64,000 bases of DNA. It comes from Novosphingobium sp. AAP83 (lineage in GTDB: Bacteria > Pseudomonadota > Alphaproteobacteria > Sphingomonadales > Sphingomonadaceae). The stretch's first letter is position 1, and every line of letters starts with the position of its first letter. The stretch spans positions 124,001-188,000 of the forward strand of contig NZ_LJHY01000001.1 in assembly GCF_001295795.1 (NCBI RefSeq). The letters are read 5' to 3'. Below, piece after piece: positions 61,642 to 64,000 of the stretch. The notes below the pieces were generated by a model, which saw only the letters and a list, made by a program, of their open reading frames with translations, was not told the origin of the DNA and made no database searches. Position numbers and translations under genes: made by a program.

Positions 61642-63504
61642 GTGACCGCGACAAAGCGCAAGCCCAAGCCCATCACCGCGAATCCGCTGTTTCCGCTCGT
61701 TACCGGATTGTGGTTTGCAACGCTTTTGGGGCTTGGCAGCTTCGCTACTGCACCCATGCTGCTCGAAGGGCCAGTTCTGGCGCTGGGCATCCCGGCATTG
61801 ATTCCCGCTGCGGCACCGCCTTTGGGATTTACCACGCGAATCATATTTGCCTTGGCGATGATGGGCTTCGGTGCGCTTTTCGGGTATAGTCTGGGCCGCT
61901 TCCTGGGCCGGGAAAAGACCGCCGCGCCTGCGCGGGCGCGCGGCTTCGGCAAGAACGCGGGTGCGGCTCCTGCATCCAATGCGCGCCGTCCGATCAATGC
62001 TGCCGAAGATCTTGGCGCACCGCTTGATGCGCCGGTCGAGCAAGAAGCCTCCGCACGACGCCGCCCTCTTATCCAGACCGAAGAACCTCCGGTCGTCGCG
62101 ACGCCCGCCTTTCTGGCCTCACCCATCGAAGAAGCGCCCATGGCACAAGCGCCTGTTGTTGCGGAAAGGCCGGTCTTTTCCGAAAGGCAGGTTTTTCAGC
62201 CATCTGCCGCCGCGCCCACTCCGCCGCCTGCGGCCAGACCCGCCGATCCGCTAGACCTCGACTTGCTGCTGGAACAGGCGCAAGTGATCGAGCCCGCGCC
62301 ATTTGCACCCTCACACCCCCCCTTTGCAGTGCCCCGGCAAGCGCCCCCGCCGCCAGTCACTCATGCACAGGCGATCCCGGCAGAGCCTATCGTCGCAGCG
62401 CCCGAAGTTGCGCCCGCTCCCGCTGAGCCAGCCCCCGCTGCGCCACAGATATTTGCAAAAACTGATGAAGTTGCTGCGCAGTTGGCACCGGCACCGGCAC
62501 CGGCACAGCAGGTCTTCATTCAGCCTGCCGCTATTCCGCCTGCCGCTATTCCGTCTGCCCCTAAACTCCATGCACCCACGCCGCCAGATGCGTTCCTTCA
62601 GGCGCGCGCTGCCGATGCAACGCCGCTGGATCGCACGCCGCTTGAAAATCTAGGGCTGGTCCAGTTGATCGAACGCCTTGCCTTGGCGATTTCCCGCCGC
62701 AGACCGCAAGATGCGTCTTTCGATCAACCGCCGTTCAAAGCGCCCGAAGCTGTGGCACCGGCACCAACTCCAGCTCCCGTGCTACAGGCACCTATCGCGC
62801 GGTTCGAAAAATCGCCTGACGTGCCGCCTGTTGCCGACAAGCTGCTTGTCCCGCCGGTTGTTCAGGCCGCACCGGTTTCGGTTGCTGCTGAACCGGAACG
62901 CGTCGTCCAATTGCGCCCGGCGGCCCCTCAAGCTTTCGCCGCTCCCGTTGCTGATGATGAAGCGGAATACGAGGAGCAGGATGCTGGTCTTGAACGCTTC
63001 TTGCGCCTATCCCCTTTGCTTTCACGCAAGCCTGAAGAAGTCGCAGAAGCTTTCGGCGTCACCAACAATCCGGCGCCCGAGCCTGAAGTTGCCGAAGATT
63101 GCTATTCCTCGCTGCTGGATATGGCACCGGTCGTCGCCCGCCGTGAACCGCTGCGGATCGATGATAGCGTGATCGATGACCATGCCGTGATCGAACCCGT
63201 CGTCGTTTTCCCCGGGCAGGAATCCCCGTGGCAGCAAGAAGCGGCAAAGGCGGCGCAAATGTCATCCGCGCCAGCCCGCCTGTTTGAACGTCCATCGGTA
63301 ATGCCGGTGCCGGGATCGCCACTTGCATCACCTGGCCGCGCCGCCCCTTCGCCACACCTGCCCAATACGCGTGGTGCAGACCAAGCCCTGTCGTCCGGCA
63401 ATCCCTCTGCCGCGCCGGTTGCCGGCACGCCCGATGCCGAAGAAGCGGACCGTGCTTTGCGCGCGGCCCTTGCAACGTTGCAACGGATGACCGCGCGCGG
63501 ATGA
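61642..63504 (+). CDS. Pro/Ala-rich membrane protein of unknown function
   Basis: A 620-residue protein with two predicted N-terminal membrane helices (about 15-37 and 65-85), then a largely disordered Ala/Pro-rich region with patches such as APAPAPAQQVFIQP, and short conserved-looking islands (LENLGLVQLIERLALAIS; LERFLRLSPLLSR; ADRALRAALATLQRM). The start is GTG 61642 with a weak AGGAT. It resembles a scaffold or cell-envelope linker and lies ahead of gltB on the same strand. I know no family for it. Confidence 0.7.
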   Translation: MTATKRKPKPITANPLFPLVTGLWFATLLGLGSFATAPMLLEGPVLALGIPALIPAAAPPLGFTTRIIFALAMMGFGALFGYSLGRFLGREKTAAPARARGFGKNAGAAPASNARRPINAAEDLGAPLDAPVEQEASARRRPLIQTEEPPVVATPAFLASPIEEAPMAQAPVVAERPVFSERQVFQPSAAAPTPPPAARPADPLDLDLLLEQAQVIEPAPFAPSHPPFAVPRQAPPPPVTHAQAIPAEPIVAAPEVAPAPAEPAPAAPQIFAKTDEVAAQLAPAPAPAQQVFIQPAAIPPAAIPSAPKLHAPTPPDAFLQARAADATPLDRTPLENLGLVQLIERLALAISRRRPQDASFDQPPFKAPEAVAPAPTPAPVLQAPIARFEKSPDVPPVADKLLVPPVVQAAPVSVAAEPERVVQLRPAAPQAFAAPVADDEAEYEEQDAGLERFLRLSPLLSRKPEEVAEAFGVTNNPAPEPEVAEDCYSSLLDMAPVVARREPLRIDDSVIDDHAVIEPVVVFPGQESPWQQEAAKAAQMSSAPARLFERPSVMPVPGSPLASPGRAAPSPHLPNTRGADQALSSGNPSAAPVAGTPDAEEADRALRAALATLQRMTARG

Positions 63505-63569
63505 TTTTCTGCCAAAAGAGCCCGTAGCTTCGGCCCTTTCTGCCGTATCGCATCCGTATTTCCGGGCTT

Positions 63570-63598
63570 AACCGCGCGCTTAGCCTTGCAGCGCGGTT
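63570..63598 (+). promoter_or_regulatory. Hairpin in the gltB leader region
   Basis: AACCGCGC (63570-63577) and GCGCGGTT (63591-63598) form a perfect eight-base stem about 110 bases before the gltB start. It could be a weak terminator of the upstream gene or part of the gltB leader; nothing else is visible in 63505-63707. Confidence 0.35.
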
Positions 63599-63707
63599 GC
63601 AAAATAACTTTCATGCAGTCATGGGGAGCCTCCGCGCAACTTTCGTCGCCTTCGGGCGTCGTGATTCGTGCGTCGTTCCTCTTTTTGGATGCAGGAAAAA
63701 CTTCGAA

Positions 63708-64000
63708 ATGGGATTTCCGCCGGTTCAGGGCCTCTACGATCCACGTAATGAACATGACGCTTGTGGTGTGGGGTTCGTCGCTCACATTAAAGGCCGAAAA
63801 AGTCATTCCATTGTTGATCAGGCACTGGAAATTCTGCGCAATCTTGACCATCGCGGCGCGGTGGGCGCTGATCCGTTGCTGGGCGATGGCGCAGGCATCC
63901 TGATCCAGATTCCCGACCAGTTATTCCGCAAATGGGCAACATCCGAAGGCAAGGAATTGCCGCAGCCGGGCGATTATGCCGTGGCCATGTGCTTCCTGCC
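63708..64000 (+). CDS. gltB: Glutamate synthase large subunit, N-terminal part (runs off window)
   Basis: Ninety-seven codons are present. The start ATG 63708 follows AGGAA and gives the short propeptide [17 protein letters not shown], after which Cys begins the class II glutaminase ([11 protein letters not shown]). Continuing [21 protein letters not shown] is the next GltB landmark. The complete enzyme transfers the amide of glutamine to 2-oxoglutarate. The gene extends beyond 64000. Confidence 0.95.
   Translation, partial: MGFPPVQGLYDPRNEHDACGVGFVAHIKGRKSHSIVDQALEILRNLDHRGAVGADPLLGDGAGILIQIPDQLFRKWATSEGKELPQPGDYAVAMCFL

Noticed and set aside
1..64000. CRISPR array, prophage or complete insertion sequence
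   Set aside because: No regularly spaced direct repeats, integrase/structural phage genes or intact transposase were seen; only a 28-codon IS relic and palindromic intergenic repeats.

Overview
The window looks like a piece of chromosome from a Sphingomonadales alphaproteobacterium (Novosphingobium/Sphingomonas type). This is inferred from high GC, the alphaproteobacterial block DUF3576-leuS-lptE-holA, a methionine synthase split into two polypeptides, PHB genes (phaB, phaZ), a large TonB-dependent receptor beside aromatic/aldehyde-type catabolic genes, exosortase-A-associated glycan genes, and several families of palindromic intergenic repeats. No rRNA or tRNA gene was seen. The first and last genes run off the window.

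Layout. 0-5 kb: surface polysaccharide (flippase fragment, rfbB, rfbD, an M48 protease with PDZ domain, a polyprenyl glycosylphosphotransferase) with an IS3-type remnant. 5-10 kb: housekeeping block holA-lptE-leuS-DUF3576. 10-13 kb: a secreted C-terminal-Phe protein, phaB, a ribbon-helix-helix protein and two small lipoproteins. 13-18.8 kb: a methionine operon in which an ArsR-type regulator fused to a methyltransferase domain precedes metF and the two metH halves. 19-29.5 kb: recQ, terC-like, SPFH protein, beta-helix protein, ribA, xth, a HigBA toxin-antitoxin pair and a dienelactone-hydrolase-like enzyme. 29.7-35.3 kb: a likely catabolic island (MarR, TonB receptor, SnoaL-like, aldehyde dehydrogenase) ending in a broken iron-type alcohol dehydrogenase. 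35.5-38 kb: ferredoxin and two tandem cysteine desulfurases. 38-48 kb: alpha/beta hydrolase, DJ-1/PfpI protein, parC, SDR, DsbD-like protein, secreted phosphatase, UbiH-type monooxygenase. 48-50.2 kb: a probable structured RNA, lolA, rpmG and a decayed phenylalanine hydroxylase. 50.2-56.7 kb: small envelope proteins, uppP, an ABC exporter, phaZ, glycosyltransferase, MaoC protein. 56.8-61.6 kb: acyltransferase, O-glycosylation ligase, a 59-residue partner and a glycosyltransferase. The window ends with a Pro/Ala-rich membrane protein and the start of gltB.

How genes work together. The metF-metH-metH operon remakes methionine from homocysteine and is probably controlled by its own first gene through paired AT-rich sites. 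RfbB/RfbD supply dTDP-rhamnose, and the phosphotransferase, glycosyltransferases, ligase and UppP serve lipid-linked glycan assembly. PhaB and PhaZ sit on opposite sides of the PHB cycle but are about 42 kb apart. The TonB receptor and the SnoaL-ALDH pair share an upstream sequence and probably form one regulon.

I found no clear wholly new system. The observations most worth checking are the double-lesion phenylalanine hydroxylase, the rod-like RNA beside lolA, the ArsR-methyltransferase met operon with its operators, the shared island promoter motif, and the overlooked small gene before the O-glycosylation ligase.
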